Positions 24,843-33,816 of a stretch of DNA of 64,000 nucleotides are shown here, piece after piece. The notes beneath the pieces are model-generated. The model did not search any database, was not told the DNA's origin, and saw nothing but the letters and a program-made list of their open reading frames with translations. The stretch's first letter is position 1. Every line of letters begins with the position of its first letter. Both the position numbers and the translations under genes were made by a program. Location: the NCBI GenBank assembly GCA_016703605.1, contig JADJBU010000001.1, positions 62,001 to 126,000 of the forward strand, in the 5' to 3' direction. Origin of the DNA: Candidatus Villigracilis adiacens (GTDB lineage: Bacteria > Chloroflexota > Anaerolineae > Anaerolineales > Villigracilaceae).

Positions 24843-24907
24843 ATAGTTTGTCCAAAGGCGATAATCAGGTAATCGCTGTACAGATTGAGTAGTTTGCCGT
24901 TTTTCAT
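24843..24907 (-). pseudogene. transposase N-terminal fragment, copy 1
   Basis: The minus strand reads MKNGKLLNLYSDYLIIAFGQT and then stops soon after. The same start is found at 37937-38042 (MKNGKLLDLYSNYLISAFGQT and further). The text matches the beginning of an IS4-superfamily-like transposase as I remember such sequences. The upstream flank is also shared (TTGGTAGATG), so the insertion-sequence end may lie close by. Confidence 0.7.
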
Positions 24908-25032
24908 CTACCAAGTTTGCGCTATAACTGCGTAAGGTGAGTTCTTAACTCGATTTTATTAATTCATAAACACCGCCTTAATTTCTCCTATGTATGATGA
25001 AGCAGTATTTCATAACCCAATAAGGAGAAAAT

Positions 25033-26184
25033 ATGTTGAAGAGAATTACGTTTCAAGTGGCAGCGCTTTTAGTTGCCGCCACCCTTGTTTTAAGTGCCTG
25101 CGGAACAGCCGCCGGTTCTACCAGTGATGTGGACTGGAACACCATGACCTCCGCTGAAGCAGGCGGCGGCATGGAAGCCCTGATCGCCGCTGCCCAGGCG
25201 GAAGGCGAATTAAACGTCATCACCCTGCCCCGCGACTGGTGCAACTATGGTGAGGCGATGGATACCTTCTCAGCCAAGTATGGCATCAAGATCAACTCCC
25301 TCATCCCGGATGGTGGTTCCGCCGATGAAATCCAGGCGATCATTGATAACAAGGAAACCAAGGGGCCTCAGGCTCCCGATGTGATCGATGTGGGTCCCGC
25401 CTATGGTCCTCTCGCCAAGGAACAGGGCTTAATCACTCCTTATAAAGTAGAAACTTGGGATACCATCGAAGGCTCCAATGACCCCGATGGCTATTACTAT
25501 GTCGATTACAGCGGTGTGATGGTTCTCGAAGTCAACACCGACGTTGTAACCGATCTACCCACCAGCTATGCTGACCTCAACGATGAAAAATACGCTGGTC
25601 AGGTTGCCCTTGCTGGCGATCCCCGCGCTTCTAATCAGGCTGCGCAATCTGTGTATGCGGCTGCGCTTGCCAATGGCGGCGACCTTGACAACATCCAGCC
25701 CGGTTTGGAATTCTTCAAAGAACTGAGCGACAAGGGCATCCTGCTTCCGCTCATTGCTGACTCCGGTCCGATCGGCAAGGGCGAGACCCCCATCACCTTC
25801 CAGTGGAGTTGGAATGCTTATGCCAACAAGGATAACTTTGCCGGCAACCCCAACATCGAGATTGTGTACCCGACCGATGTCAATTGGGGCGGTTACTACT
25901 ACCAGGCTGTGAGTGCCTACGCTCCGCATCCTGCGGCTGCCCGCCTTTGGGAAGAGTTCCTCTACTCAGACGAAGGTCAGACCCTTTGGGTCAAAGGCTA
26001 CTGCGCTCCCGCCCGCCTTGCCGACCTCAACGCCCGCAACGTGCTTTCCGACGAACTGAAAGCCAAACTCCCTGATCCTGCCCTGCTCGCCGCTTCCATC
26101 GTTCCCTCCGGTGACCAGCTCAGCGCCGCTCGCGCCGCGATCAAGGAACAGTGGGACTCCGTCGTCGGTCTCGACATCAAGTAA
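25033..26184 (+). CDS. phnS: ABC substrate-binding lipoprotein, probably for 2-aminoethylphosphonate
   Basis: A 383-residue family 1 binding protein. The signal peptide ends in LSAC (Cys at about residue 23), so it is a lipoprotein. Mature features include ITLPRDWCNYGEAMDTFSAKYGIKI, APDVIDVGPAYGPLAKEQGLI and VDYSGVMVLEVNTDVV, typical of the PotD/AfuA group that includes PhnS. GGAGAAAAT precedes the ATG. The genes that follow are two permeases, an ATPase, PhnW and PhnX, which point to aminoethylphosphonate; sequence alone would also allow iron, thiamine or polyamine. Confidence 0.85.
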   Translation: MLKRITFQVAALLVAATLVLSACGTAAGSTSDVDWNTMTSAEAGGGMEALIAAAQAEGELNVITLPRDWCNYGEAMDTFSAKYGIKINSLIPDGGSADEIQAIIDNKETKGPQAPDVIDVGPAYGPLAKEQGLITPYKVETWDTIEGSNDPDGYYYVDYSGVMVLEVNTDVVTDLPTSYADLNDEKYAGQVALAGDPRASNQAAQSVYAAALANGGDLDNIQPGLEFFKELSDKGILLPLIADSGPIGKGETPITFQWSWNAYANKDNFAGNPNIEIVYPTDVNWGGYYYQAVSAYAPHPAAARLWEEFLYSDEGQTLWVKGYCAPARLADLNARNVLSDELKAKLPDPALLAASIVPSGDQLSAARAAIKEQWDSVVGLDIK

Positions 26185-26206
26185 TCTAACTTAATAATTC
26201 CTGTAA

Positions 26207-26239
26207 CGTGACCCAGTCAATTAATTTGGCTGGGTCACG
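26207..26239 (+). other. intercistronic hairpin after the binding protein gene
   Basis: CGTGACCCAG and CTGGGTCACG form a 10-bp perfect stem with a 13-base A/T-rich loop. No T-run follows. It sits between the binding-protein stop and the first permease ATG at 26249, so it can stabilise the upstream message and hold back permease translation. Confidence 0.75.
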
Positions 26240-26248
26240 CCTTCACTT

Positions 26249-27181
26249 ATGGATCAAACACTTCCTCCCCCCGTAGTTCCCGCAAAAAAAAGCATCTGGG
26301 AACGCCTCTCCGAAACGAACTGGATCGGGTTGGTTCCCTTTTTCGCTTTTATCTTTTTCTTTCTTTTGCTTCCATCCTCCAATCTGCTTTTGAAGTCGTT
26401 TCAAGACTTTAATGGGAACTTCACCCTCAGTAACTATGCGGTCATGCAAAACCCCTATGTCATCAAGGCGTACAGCGTGAGTTTGCGAGTTAGCGTTATC
26501 ACCTCAGTGGTGGGTGGTGTGTTCGGATTTTTCGTAGCGTATGCCATCGTTCTCGGTAATACCCCCAAGTGGATGCGAAACTTCCTGATGACCTTTTCGG
26601 GTCTTGCCGCCAACTTTGGCGGGGTGCCGCTTGCCTTTTCTTATATCGCCACCCTCGGGCGGACAGGATTCGTCACCGCCATCCTCAAATCCATTTGCTA
26701 CCCCGACCCGACCGGCGCACAAGTCTGTCCCTTCAACCCATATGACAATGGTTTCAACCTATACAGTATGACCGGGCTGGTGCTGGCGTATACCTACTTC
26801 CAATTCCCGCTCATGGTGCTGACCATCACGCCCGCGCTCGAAGGCTTGAAAAAGGAATGGCGCGAAGCCTCGGCAAACCTAGGCGCAAGCCCCTGGCAAT
26901 ACTGGCGGGATGTGGCGCTGCCGATCCTCGCACCTTCCATCCTTGGTGCAACCCTGCTTTTGTTTGGCAGCGCCTTCGGAGCCTATGCCACCGCCTACGC
27001 CTTGACCGGCGGCAGCATCTATCTCATCACCATTCTCATTGCACAGCAAATTCGCGGCGACGTATTGAATAATCCCTATGAGGGCTACGCCCTTGCTGTC
27101 GGCATGATCGTCATTATGGGCATCACCATTCTGGCATATAACGTTTTACAGCGCCGCACATCGAGGTGGTTGAAATCATGA
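26249..27181 (+). CDS. ABC transporter permease (PhnU-like)
   Basis: A 310-residue inner-membrane protein with about six helices. The EAA loop is EWREASANLGASPWQYWRDVALPILAPSI. The extra loop CYPDPTGAQVCPFNPYDNGF lies between helices. It overlaps the second permease by four bases (ATGA). Family and order match the aminoethylphosphonate importer PhnSTUV and related iron or spermidine systems. The start lies just after the hairpin and has no strong ribosome site, which would fit lower expression than the binding protein. Confidence 0.87.
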   Translation: MDQTLPPPVVPAKKSIWERLSETNWIGLVPFFAFIFFFLLLPSSNLLLKSFQDFNGNFTLSNYAVMQNPYVIKAYSVSLRVSVITSVVGGVFGFFVAYAIVLGNTPKWMRNFLMTFSGLAANFGGVPLAFSYIATLGRTGFVTAILKSICYPDPTGAQVCPFNPYDNGFNLYSMTGLVLAYTYFQFPLMVLTITPALEGLKKEWREASANLGASPWQYWRDVALPILAPSILGATLLLFGSAFGAYATAYALTGGSIYLITILIAQQIRGDVLNNPYEGYALAVGMIVIMGITILAYNVLQRRTSRWLKS

Positions 27182-27975
27182 AAAAACCGCGTTTCGATCT
27201 CTGGTCTGTTTTTTGGGCAATCCTTGCCCTGCTTTATTTTTTCATCCCGCTTTATGGCACGCTTGATTTCTCCCTGCGCATGAAAAAAGGCGAGATCAGC
27301 CTGCTGGCGTATTCCATTGTTTTATCTGACCCCAAGTTTCTGAGCAGTTTTCAATACTCGATCATCATGGGCATTATCTCGGTCACGCTCAGTGTTTTGA
27401 TCTTCGTGCCAACGGTGTATTGGCTGTACCTCAAACTGCCCAAGGCGCGCCCTGTTGTCGAGATCATCACCATTCTGCCATTCGTGATTCCCGTCATCGT
27501 TTATGTATATGGAATCAATACCACCTTTGGACGTCCGCCCTTCCGCATGACCTTCAATACGTTTACCACCGACATCTTAATGGTAGGCGGCTATATCATT
27601 CTTTCCATGCCGTATATGTACCGCGCCATTGATGTGGGTATGCGCACAATTGACGTCCGCACATTGACGGAAGCGGCGCAGAGCATGGGTGCAAGTTGGA
27701 CGAAAATTCTTATCGACGTCATTTTCCCCAACCTTCGTATCGCCATCCTGAGCGGATCATTGATCTCCTTCGCCACCGTCATTGGCGAACTCATTCTCGG
27801 CGACTTCCTGCTTCGTCCGGCGCTGGGACCCTATATGGCGGAAGTCGGACGCGATAAAGCATTCGAGCCTGCCGCGCTTGCCATCATCAGTTATGCGCTG
27901 ACCTGGATAAGCCTGGGCTTGATCCAATATTTCAGCCGGGGCAATTCCACACAACGCCAATTGACCGGACGCTAA
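27178..27975 (+). CDS. ABC transporter permease (PhnV-like)
   Basis: A 265-residue permease starting MKKPRFDLWSVFWAIL. I take the ATG at 27178, which overlaps the previous stop and has GAGGTGG upstream. The EAA loop is RTLTEAAQSMGASWTKILIDVIFPNLRI. The pair of permeases would form the channel of the importer. Thirteen bases separate it from the ATPase gene. Confidence 0.87.
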   Translation: MKKPRFDLWSVFWAILALLYFFIPLYGTLDFSLRMKKGEISLLAYSIVLSDPKFLSSFQYSIIMGIISVTLSVLIFVPTVYWLYLKLPKARPVVEIITILPFVIPVIVYVYGINTTFGRPPFRMTFNTFTTDILMVGGYIILSMPYMYRAIDVGMRTIDVRTLTEAAQSMGASWTKILIDVIFPNLRIAILSGSLISFATVIGELILGDFLLRPALGPYMAEVGRDKAFEPAALAIISYALTWISLGLIQYFSRGNSTQRQLTGR

Positions 27976-27988
27976 TCTTCGAGGAATT

Positions 27989-29035
27989 ATGAGCTATCTT
28001 GAACTGACCAATATTCACAAAGCCTTCGGCACATCCGTCGCCGTGGAAAATTTCAACTTGAGCGTGGAACAGGGAGAATTTATCTCCTTCCTCGGACCGA
28101 GCGGCTGCGGCAAGACCACCACTCTGCGCATGATCGCCGGTTTTGAAATTCCTACATCGGGTTACATCACCATCAACAGCAACGACCTGACCTACCTGCC
28201 GCCCAACAAACGCAACGTGGGCATGGTCTTTCAATCCTATGCCTTATTCCCGAACATGACCGTGGCGGAGAACATTGGTTATGGTTTGAAGATCGCGGGA
28301 AAAAACAAAAGTGAGATTGCAACCCGAGTGGAAGAAATGCTCGCGCTCATTCATCTTGAAGATTATGGGAAGCGCTACCCGTTTCAGTTATCTGGCGGAC
28401 AGCAGCAGCGCGTCGCACTCGCCCGGGCTTTGGCATTCCAACCCCAGGTTTTGCTTCTCGATGAGCCGCTTTCTGCGCTCGACGCCAAGATCCGCGTGGA
28501 ACTACGCATGGAGATTCGCCGTATTCAACAAACGCTTGGTATCACCACCATTTACGTCACGCACGATCAGGAAGAAGCGCTTTCGCTCTCTGACCGTATC
28601 GTGGTGATGAGCCAGGGCAAGATGGAGCAGGTGGGCACGCCCAGCGAAATTTATAACTTCCCTGCCACAGAATTTGTTGCCAAATTTGTCGGGCAGATCA
28701 ACTTGATTCCAGTGGACGCTCATGAACCCGAAGAAGGTTTGGTAAAAGTTGGTTCACAAGTGGTGCGGACGGCAAAGTATGAAATTTTGGATAACAAGCC
28801 GCTTCGTCTCGCCGTTCGACCTGAGGAATTGAACCCCGGTCATCTCGATGGCGCGAACAACCTGAGCGGCAAAGTGGATTCGATCACTTATCTTGGCTCC
28901 ATCGTCCGCATCCGCGTGGATGTGGAAGGACACCCTTTTTCACTGGATGTCTTCAACGAACGCAAGTTGAACATGCCGGTAGTAGGCGAACAATTTCAAG
29001 TTAACTTCCCCGTGGATGCCTGCTGGATTTTATAG
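27989..29035 (+). CDS. ABC transporter ATPase (PhnT/PotA-like)
   Basis: A 348-residue ATPase. Walker A LGPSGCGKTTTLRMIAG is near residue 36, the Q-loop is VFQSYALFPNMTV, the signature is LSGGQQQRVALARAL near 135, and Walker B is VLLLDEPLSALDAK. After about residue 240 there is a TOBE-like regulatory domain (RLAVRPEEL, SITYLGSIVRIRVDVEG). GAGGAATT precedes the ATG. It powers the importer encoded by the three upstream genes. Confidence 0.92.
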   Translation: MSYLELTNIHKAFGTSVAVENFNLSVEQGEFISFLGPSGCGKTTTLRMIAGFEIPTSGYITINSNDLTYLPPNKRNVGMVFQSYALFPNMTVAENIGYGLKIAGKNKSEIATRVEEMLALIHLEDYGKRYPFQLSGGQQQRVALARALAFQPQVLLLDEPLSALDAKIRVELRMEIRRIQQTLGITTIYVTHDQEEALSLSDRIVVMSQGKMEQVGTPSEIYNFPATEFVAKFVGQINLIPVDAHEPEEGLVKVGSQVVRTAKYEILDNKPLRLAVRPEELNPGHLDGANNLSGKVDSITYLGSIVRIRVDVEGHPFSLDVFNERKLNMPVVGEQFQVNFPVDACWIL

Positions 29036-29071
29036 GATTCGCAACAAACCGTGCATTTATGATCAGAGAAC

Positions 29072-29554
29072 ATGAACAACCTTCTTGATTTTCGCAAGAA
29101 CGCCCGTACATCCCCGTTGCATTATCTCATTTTGGCGATGGGCTTAATATTTGTCTTTGGCGCATTTTCCATTGACCCTGCCAAACATTGCGTGGAATAC
29201 TCTTGCCCAATTTGGCTGCATGGATTGGGCGGCGGGATCGGCGGACTATTTGCCCTGGGCTCGTTTAATGCATTGTGGCGCGGATTTGAATGGGGCAGCC
29301 GCGTGGATATTTCACGCCGCGCATTGATCTGGTGGGAGGGCGTTTCCCCTGTTGAGGAGCGCGTCATCCCAGCGGATGAGATCAGCGTTATACAAATTGA
29401 TTCATCCTCAGACAACACAAAAATCATGCTGCTTGATCCGCATGGCAACCGTGTTCACCTGCCTGAACAGTGTATCCCTTTCCGCTACAACGAATGGGCG
29501 CGGCAGGTTTCTCAGACCTTCCCGCATATTACGGTGAAAGAGATCGAAGGGTAA
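29072..29554 (+). CDS. uncharacterised membrane protein in the phosphonate operon
   Basis: A 160-residue protein with two N-terminal hydrophobic segments (about residues 15-33 and 48-66) and a soluble C-terminal half of beta-strand character (SRRALIWWEGVSPVEERVIPADEISVIQID, MLLDPHGNRVHLPEQCIPF), which resembles a small PH-like domain. Two cysteines flank the first loop (CVEYSC). I do not recognise a family. It lies between the ATPase and phnW with spacers of 36 and 18 bases, so it is probably cotranscribed. Its role in phosphonate use is unknown. Confidence 0.7.
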   Translation: MNNLLDFRKNARTSPLHYLILAMGLIFVFGAFSIDPAKHCVEYSCPIWLHGLGGGIGGLFALGSFNALWRGFEWGSRVDISRRALIWWEGVSPVEERVIPADEISVIQIDSSSDNTKIMLLDPHGNRVHLPEQCIPFRYNEWARQVSQTFPHITVKEIEG

Positions 29555-29572
29555 TTTCTACAAGGAGCAAGA

Positions 29573-30727
29573 ATGAGTATGTTTTTAGGTTTGGACGTTT
29601 TGGGCGTGGATATTCCATCCTGGCGCGATAAGGCGCTTTTTACGCCGGGTCCCCTCAACACAAGCGGACCCACCAAGCAAGCCATGCTGCGCGACCTCGG
29701 CTCGCGGGACACGGAATTCATCGAAGTTGTAAAAGATGTGCGCTCGCGTCTGGTGGGTTTGGGCGATGGACATGAAGAATATACGTCCATCATCATGCAG
29801 GGCAGTGGAACCTTTGGCGTGGAGTCAATTCTCTCGTCCACGATTCCGCAGGACGGCAAATTGTTGATCCTCATCAATGGCGCGTATGGCGAGAGGATGC
29901 TGAAGATCGCGAACATTCACCGAATCCAAACTGTCAGCTTGAGAACTGCCGAAGATGACGTACCAGACCCAAAGTCCATGAGAGAGGCGTTGGAATCTGA
30001 TCCATCCATCACGCATGTGGCAGTTGTCCATTGTGAAACGACGACCGGTATCATCAATCCCATTGAAGAATATGGGAAGATCGCCAAAGAGTTCAACAAG
30101 ATTTATTTTGTGGATGCGATGAGTAGTTTCGGTGCGTATCCGGTTAGCTTGCGCGCCTGCAATATTGACTATCTGATTTCGTCGTCGAATAAATGTATCG
30201 AAGGCGTGCCTGGCTTTTCGTTCATCCTGGCGAAGATCGAAACGCTCAAAGCGACCGAAGGCTTTGCCCGCACGTTGAGCCTTGACCTGTATGCGCAATG
30301 GAAAGGTTTGGAGAGTGATGGACAATTCCGTTTTACGCCGCCCATTCATGCCATCCTTGCCTTTCGGCAGGCGCTGCTTGAATTGGAAAAAGAAGGCGGC
30401 GTGAGCGCGCGCGGCGAGCGCTACAAACGCAATTATGTCATCACGCTTTCGGCGATGGAGGCGCTGGGCTTCAAACCCTATTTGCCCGCCGAGAAGCGCG
30501 GATATATCATTACGTCGTTCTATTATCCCGCGCACCCGAATTTTGACTTTCGCAAGTTTTATGAGTTATTGAGCGCCAAGGGATTTTTGATCTACCCCGG
30601 CAAACTCAGCCATGCCGATTGTTTCCGCATTGGGCATGTGGGGCGATTGGGTGCGTCGGATGTGAAAGGCTTGATGTCTGCGATTTCATCTGTCTTGAAA
30701 AAGATGGAAATTAAACTTACGGAGTGA
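29573..30727 (+). CDS. phnW: 2-aminoethylphosphonate-pyruvate transaminase
   Basis: A 384-residue class V aminotransferase. FTPGPLNTS (residues 23-31) and GSRDTEF are typical of PhnW, and the pyridoxal phosphate Lys is K207 in SSSNKCIEGVPGF. The Asp that contacts the ring nitrogen is in VDAMSSFGAY. It moves the amino group of 2-aminoethylphosphonate to pyruvate, giving phosphonoacetaldehyde and alanine. The next gene, phnX, begins two bases after the stop and uses that product. CAAGGAG precedes the start. The N-terminus (MSMFLGLDVLGVDIPSW) is slightly longer than usual. Confidence 0.93.
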   Translation: MSMFLGLDVLGVDIPSWRDKALFTPGPLNTSGPTKQAMLRDLGSRDTEFIEVVKDVRSRLVGLGDGHEEYTSIIMQGSGTFGVESILSSTIPQDGKLLILINGAYGERMLKIANIHRIQTVSLRTAEDDVPDPKSMREALESDPSITHVAVVHCETTTGIINPIEEYGKIAKEFNKIYFVDAMSSFGAYPVSLRACNIDYLISSSNKCIEGVPGFSFILAKIETLKATEGFARTLSLDLYAQWKGLESDGQFRFTPPIHAILAFRQALLELEKEGGVSARGERYKRNYVITLSAMEALGFKPYLPAEKRGYIITSFYYPAHPNFDFRKFYELLSAKGFLIYPGKLSHADCFRIGHVGRLGASDVKGLMSAISSVLKKMEIKLTE

Positions 30728-30729
30728 TC

Positions 30730-31557
30730 ATGTTTACCTATCAACGAACTTACATTGGCAATGTGCAAGCGGTCATTTTGGATTGGGCGGGCACCACCGT
30801 GGATTTTGGCTCGTTCGCGCCGACGGCGGTTTTCCTGCGTTTGTTTGAAGAGCGCGGCGTGACCATCACCGCCGCCGATGCGCGCTCTGGCATGGGCTTG
30901 ATGAAGAAAGATCACCTGCGCATGATCCTTGCGCGTCCGGCTGTGGCGGCGGCGTGGGAAGCCAAATACGGCGCTCCCGCCTCAGACGCCGACATTGACA
31001 GCCTCTTTGAATCATTTGTGCCGATGCAAATTGCAGTAGTGAAGGATTTTGCCGAACCCATCCCCGGCTGTTTGGAAGCCATTGAAGAGATCCGCGAACG
31101 CGGAATCAAGATCGGCTCGACGACGGGCTACATCCGCTCGATGATGGATGAACTGATGCCGGTTGCCGAAGCAAAAGGCTACGCACCCGACTCTACGGTT
31201 TGCCCAGATGAAGTCCCCAACGGCAGACCGTACCCGTGGATGGTGTATCAGAACATGATGAACTTAAATGTCTTCCCCGTGGAAGCCGTGGTGAAAGTGG
31301 GGGATACGCTTGCAGACATCGAAGAAGGGCTGAACGCAGGTGTGTGGACGGTGGGACTTTCGCAAACCGGCAACCTGATGGGCTTGACCGAGGAAGAGTT
31401 CAATCAACTTTCGGACGATGAACAAGTCACCGCGCTCGAAAAAGTGGAAGAGCAGTTGTACCGCGCTGGCGCTCATTACGTCATCGAAGGTATTTGGGAT
31501 CTGCCCATCATCCTCGATGAAATCGAAGACCGTTTGGCGAACGGTGAAAGACCGTAA
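30730..31557 (+). CDS. phnX: phosphonoacetaldehyde hydrolase
   Basis: A 275-residue HAD-family enzyme that breaks the C-P bond of phosphonoacetaldehyde into acetaldehyde and phosphate. The nucleophile Asp18 is in VILDWAGTTVD. The Schiff-base Lys is K59 in GMGLMKKDHLR, the feature that separates PhnX from other HAD phosphatases. KIGSTTGYIRSMMDEL and VKVGDTLADIEEGLNAG complete the core. I prefer the ATG at 30730, five bases after GGAG, over the GTG at 30724. It is coupled to phnW. Confidence 0.93.
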   Translation: MFTYQRTYIGNVQAVILDWAGTTVDFGSFAPTAVFLRLFEERGVTITAADARSGMGLMKKDHLRMILARPAVAAAWEAKYGAPASDADIDSLFESFVPMQIAVVKDFAEPIPGCLEAIEEIRERGIKIGSTTGYIRSMMDELMPVAEAKGYAPDSTVCPDEVPNGRPYPWMVYQNMMNLNVFPVEAVVKVGDTLADIEEGLNAGVWTVGLSQTGNLMGLTEEEFNQLSDDEQVTALEKVEEQLYRAGAHYVIEGIWDLPIILDEIEDRLANGERP

Positions 31558-31564
31558 ATAATAA

Positions 31565-31660
31565 AGACCTGACAGGTTTCCATGGAACCTTACTCAACCG
31601 GCATTAATTTGATTCACAAAACCTGAATAGGTAGACAACACGGTGAAACCTGTCAGGTCT
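31565..31660. repeat. inverted repeat, 16-bp arms
   Basis: AGACCTGACAGGTTTC at 31565-31580 is repeated inverted at 31645-31660, with 64 bases between. Each arm also holds ACCTGACAGGT, itself a dyad. The unit separates phnX from the FAD oxidase. It could end the phosphonate transcript or be a small dispersed element. Confidence 0.75.
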
Positions 31661-31678
31661 GACTTTTAAAGGGTAACC

Positions 31679-32899
31679 ATGAAATCATACGATGTGGTGA
31701 TCATTGGCGGCGGAGTTCTCGGGGGAGCCGTCGCCTTTTATTTGGCGAAGCGCGGCGTGGAGAATATCCTTCTCCTTGAACGCAACGGTATCGCACAAGG
31801 CAATTCCAGCTTGGCGGCGGGTCTGCTCACACGCGGACGTTTCAAACCCGCCCTCATTCCAATGGTCTTGGAAACCTATCAAGCCATTCGCGAAGTGGAG
31901 TCAGTCACCCGTCGTTCATTGAACGTGCGTCGAACTGGCTGCTTGTATGCCGCCGTCTCCCCAGAACATCAAAAAAATCTGCGTGAGCTCGCCACCATCT
32001 CTACAGAGAGCGGACTCAAAGTCGAATGGCTCGACACCACCACCGCCGCGCACCTCCTGCCGTGGATGCGCCTGCCGCGTGATACCAGCGTAGTCTTCAT
32101 GCCCGAAGACGGCTATGTGGACGGCTATACTCTCGCCAACGGCTACATCAAAGCAGCGCATGTGCTCGGCATTCAAGTTCGTGAGAATACAGCCGTTACA
32201 GAAATTATCCGACGCGGCGATCAGATCATCGGTGTGAAAACTACCAGTGAGAATATCCATGCCAATATTGTGATCGATGCGGCGGGGGTGTGGGCGGGTT
32301 TGCTGGCGCATGAGATCGGCATCGGTCTGCCAATGGCGCCCATCCGCAGTCATTATTGGATCACCGAACCGCATTCGCAATTTTCGCCGGAGCAGCCCTT
32401 CGTCATTTTGCCCGATGCGCGCGCCTACGCCCGCCCCGAATCCAGTCGCCTGCTTTTCGGTTTTCGAGAGCGCGAGTCTGCTTCGGTACATCCTTTTGAT
32501 CTGCCCGACTCAATGAATGGCTTCACCTTCAAACAGGATGCAAATGGCTGGCAAACGCTCATGGAGGGTGCGCCCGATATGAGCCTTTATTTTCCGCTCA
32601 TCGAACAGATTCAGATTTCAAGTTATGTGCGTGGCTTGTCGAACTACACGCCCGACGGGAATTTTGTTTTAGGGGAATACCCGGGATTAAGTGGATTCAT
32701 CGCCGCCACAGGATGCGCCGGAGCAGGCATTGCCATGTCTGGCGGCATCGCCCGCCTCATTTCTGACCTTGTAACTGGTCAGCCACCCTATGTTGACCCT
32801 ACGCCGCATCAGATCCACCGCTTCGGCAAAGTTGACCCCATGAGTTATGAGTTCATTCAATCCTGTGCAGATGCGCGCTCAGGTAAAGTGACGGGATGA
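31679..32899 (+). CDS. FAD-dependent amine/amino-acid oxidase (DAO family)
   Basis: A 406-residue flavoprotein of the D-amino-acid/glycine/sarcosine oxidase fold. The FAD motif VVIIGGGVLGGAVAFYLAKRG starts at residue 6, and the C-terminal GCAGAGIAMSGGIARLISDLV closes the FAD site. The middle part IRSHYWITEP and the absence of a membrane anchor suggest a soluble oxidase. It follows phnX, and FAD oxidases of this type have been reported in clusters that process modified aminoethylphosphonates, so an N-methylated substrate is a fair guess. It overlaps the convergent acyltransferase by 43 bases. Confidence 0.82.
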   Translation: MKSYDVVIIGGGVLGGAVAFYLAKRGVENILLLERNGIAQGNSSLAAGLLTRGRFKPALIPMVLETYQAIREVESVTRRSLNVRRTGCLYAAVSPEHQKNLRELATISTESGLKVEWLDTTTAAHLLPWMRLPRDTSVVFMPEDGYVDGYTLANGYIKAAHVLGIQVRENTAVTEIIRRGDQIIGVKTTSENIHANIVIDAAGVWAGLLAHEIGIGLPMAPIRSHYWITEPHSQFSPEQPFVILPDARAYARPESSRLLFGFRERESASVHPFDLPDSMNGFTFKQDANGWQTLMEGAPDMSLYFPLIEQIQISSYVRGLSNYTPDGNFVLGEYPGLSGFIAATGCAGAGIAMSGGIARLISDLVTGQPPYVDPTPHQIHRFGKVDPMSYEFIQSCADARSGKVTG

Positions 32900-33762
32900 A
32901 CTTTTTGTAAGTTCAAATGCTTTTCCAGTGTTCTTCTGGCTGCATCTTCGATCTCTGGCAGTGTTGTCTCTCCTGCAAGTAACTCTCCAAATGTGATGCG
33001 GGGTCTTAAGCCAAATAATTCCTTCCCGCTTAATGCCTGACGCAGGATCTGATACATGAACGCCAGCCGCTGCCTGTCTGGGCGGGATTTGCGAAACCAG
33101 GTGAAAGGATGGTTGAATATCTTTTTTGAGATGACACCACTAACGGTTGTAATCAAGACCTGTGTTTCGGGAACGCTCCTGAGGAAAATCTCCAAACTGC
33201 GCGACCAATGATGAAATTCCGCATCTGGCGCGGGCATGAAGGCAGGGTCTGGCTCAATGCCGCCGCGCGGAAAGATAAGCAATGCGCCGCCGCTTTTCAA
33301 ATGCCGTATCGCATTGCGGATGGTCTGCATCCGCCCGAAGGTGTTCTTCACAGGTGGGGAAAAAATGGCGTATTTACTGACATTTGGAAGAAACTGGTAT
33401 GGCGGAATTTCGCCGATGATGATCTTGAAATCTTTTCGCGGGATGCAGGCGGCGATTACCATCCCGTCGTACGAAGCCGGATGGTTTGAGGCAATAATGA
33501 GCGGACCGGCGGGCGGTATCAACTCCGCGCCGCTGACATCGAAGCCCGTTACAAAATTATGCAACAGCCATTTAGCCCCTTGCATCGAACCATGCTGCTC
33601 GATCTCGCGATCCAAGCCAAGGACAAGGTTTGCAAACTGCAGGGTGGATTTTTCAAAGAAGAAGCGAATAACCGGCTGGGTCAATCCGTTGTTTGGCAGC
33701 CCCATGGCACGGATGATCTCATGGATGAATGAACTATTAAGCGGAAGAAGTCGGTCGTCCAT
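32857..33762 (-). CDS. PlsC-like glycerolipid acyltransferase
   Basis: A 301-residue acyltransferase of the LPLAT superfamily. Motif I is NHPASYDGMV, with the His and Asp in the NHxxxxD spacing, and a later motif is FPRGGIEPD in place of the common FPEGT. No clear membrane helix is present apart from hydrophobic stretches at the interface. Members acylate lysophosphatidic acid or related acceptors. The gene converges with the FAD oxidase and its 3' end overlaps it by 43 bases, which suggests bidirectional read-out without a spacer terminator. The acceptor is unknown. Confidence 0.8.
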   Translation of the reverse strand: MDDRLLPLNSSFIHEIIRAMGLPNNGLTQPVIRFFFEKSTLQFANLVLGLDREIEQHGSMQGAKWLLHNFVTGFDVSGAELIPPAGPLIIASNHPASYDGMVIAACIPRKDFKIIIGEIPPYQFLPNVSKYAIFSPPVKNTFGRMQTIRNAIRHLKSGGALLIFPRGGIEPDPAFMPAPDAEFHHWSRSLEIFLRSVPETQVLITTVSGVISKKIFNHPFTWFRKSRPDRQRLAFMYQILRQALSGKELFGLRPRITFGELLAGETTLPEIEDAARRTLEKHLNLQKVHPVTLPERASAQD

Positions 33763-33816
33763 AATGTGTGGCTAAAAAATAACAGCCACTTATTAAGTAG
33801 TGACTGTTATTTCGAT

